Source: Dermatophilaceae bacterium (lineage in GTDB: Bacteria > Actinomycetota > Actinomycetes > Actinomycetales > Dermatophilaceae). Taken from it: a stretch of DNA of 5,895 bases. The notes beneath the pieces are model-generated. The model saw nothing but the letters and a program-made list of their open reading frames with translations, made no database searches and was not told where the DNA came from. The stretch spans positions 1 to 5,895 of the forward strand of contig JABFXB010000316.1 in assembly GCA_013361975.1 (NCBI GenBank). Direction: 5' to 3'. Made by a program: the position numbers and the translations under genes. Positions within the stretch are counted from its first letter, which is position 1. Each line of letters starts with the position of its first letter. This document shows, piece by piece, positions 5,392-5,895 of this stretch.

Positions 5392-5895
5392 TCAGGCGCC
5401 CGAGCCGTCGTCCAGCAGGTGACGGAAGGCATCGAGGTTGCGGGTCGACTCGCCCCGCGAGACCCGCCACGCCCACTCCTTCTTCATCGACCCGAGGAAG
5501 CCGAGGGCGAGCAGCTCGTTGAAGACGTCGTCGCTCGCGGCGAGGACGATGCCGAAGAGCTGGTCGAGGTGCTCGGCGTCGAGGGCGACGGTCGGCACCT
5601 CGCCGCGCAGGTAGACGTCACCGTCGTTGTCGATGGCGTACCAGACCCCCTGCAGCCGCAGGTTCTTGCGCAACAGGGTGCGGTAGAAGGCCTCGTGGTT
5701 CTCGTCGGGGTTGCGGATGACGAAGGCGCTGAGGCTCGTCGTGCGGTCGCGCACCAGCACCGACACGACCGTCTTGAGCTTCTTCTCGCCGGGCAGCGTC
5801 ACGACGTACTCCCCGGGACGCCCGCCGAGCTCCCACTCGAGCCCGACCGAGCCGAGGTATGCCGTCAGGCGGGCTTCCGCGTCGCCGCCGGGTCC
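5392..5895 (-). CDS. YbjN-domain protein, orthologue of the gene upstream of gpm1 (5' end outside window)
   Basis: The frame is open from the right edge to the stop at 5392-5394, giving 167 residues. The GTG at 5802 is not the start, because the upstream 31 codons read as family sequence (LTAYLGSVGLEWELGGRPGE). The YbjN fold (about 10-150) shows LPGEKKLKTVVSVLV, AFVIRNPDENHEAFYR, LRKNLRLQGVWYAIDNDG and DVYLRGEVP, then a helix ending DDVFNELLALGFLGS and the conserved closing segment KKEWAWRVSRGES.RNLDAF. It matches my memory of M. tuberculosis Rv0487, which lies between mshA and gpm1; about 15 N-terminal residues are probably missing here. YbjN proteins have no established enzymatic activity; they resemble type III secretion chaperone folds and have been linked to stress tolerance in enterobacteria. 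No signal peptide or membrane segment is visible in the part present. By synteny, mshA may lie just beyond the edge. Confidence 0.9.
   Translation of the reverse strand, partial: GPGGDAEARLTAYLGSVGLEWELGGRPGEYVVTLPGEKKLKTVVSVLVRDRTTSLSAFVIRNPDENHEAFYRTLLRKNLRLQGVWYAIDNDGDVYLRGEVPTVALDAEHLDQLFGIVLAASDDVFNELLALGFLGSMKKEWAWRVSRGESTRNLDAFRHLLDDGSGA

Overview
The window is about 70% GC or higher, with strongly GC-biased third positions. Its gene content is that of a high-GC actinobacterium, most like Intrasporangiaceae or other Micrococcales. That placement is my inference from protein resemblance and gene order; no search was run.

Left to right: (1) the 3' end of a secreted or lipoprotein-like gene on the + strand (1-300), followed by a perfect 15-bp hairpin that probably terminates transcription from both sides; (2) a phosphate-sensing two-component system on the - strand, histidine kinase SenX3/PhoR (1194-2516) followed by response regulator RegX3/PhoP (455-1138); (3) a divergent intergenic region (2517-2781) with a good PHO-box match; (4) phoU on the + strand (2782-3498); (5) a + strand gene (3627-4577) for a winged-helix AbiEi-antitoxin-like protein with a C-terminal DUF559/Vsr-like nuclease domain, bounded by two near-identical 42-bp palindromes; (6) on the - strand, a YbjN-family gene cut by the right edge (5392-5895), then gpmA, the 2,3-bisphosphoglycerate-dependent phosphoglycerate mutase (4624-5367).

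The backbone matches a known actinobacterial neighbourhood: mshA-ybjN-gpm1-senX3-regX3 in Mycobacterium tuberculosis, and phoU divergent from phoR-phoP in Streptomyces. SenX3 and PhoU are expected to set the phosphorylation state of RegX3 according to phosphate supply, and RegX3 to act on the divergent promoter region. gpmA and ybjN are neighbours with no obvious direct role in phosphate sensing.

The most unusual part is the 1.05-kb block between phoU and gpmA. The palindromes lie 15 and 17 nt from the stop codons of phoU and gpmA, as if one shared bidirectional terminator had been duplicated around an accessory gene. The second copy also supplies that gene's stop codon. Two - strand genes (senX3 and gpmA) show a TANNNT -10 motif exactly 7 nt before a start codon, which suggests leaderless transcripts.
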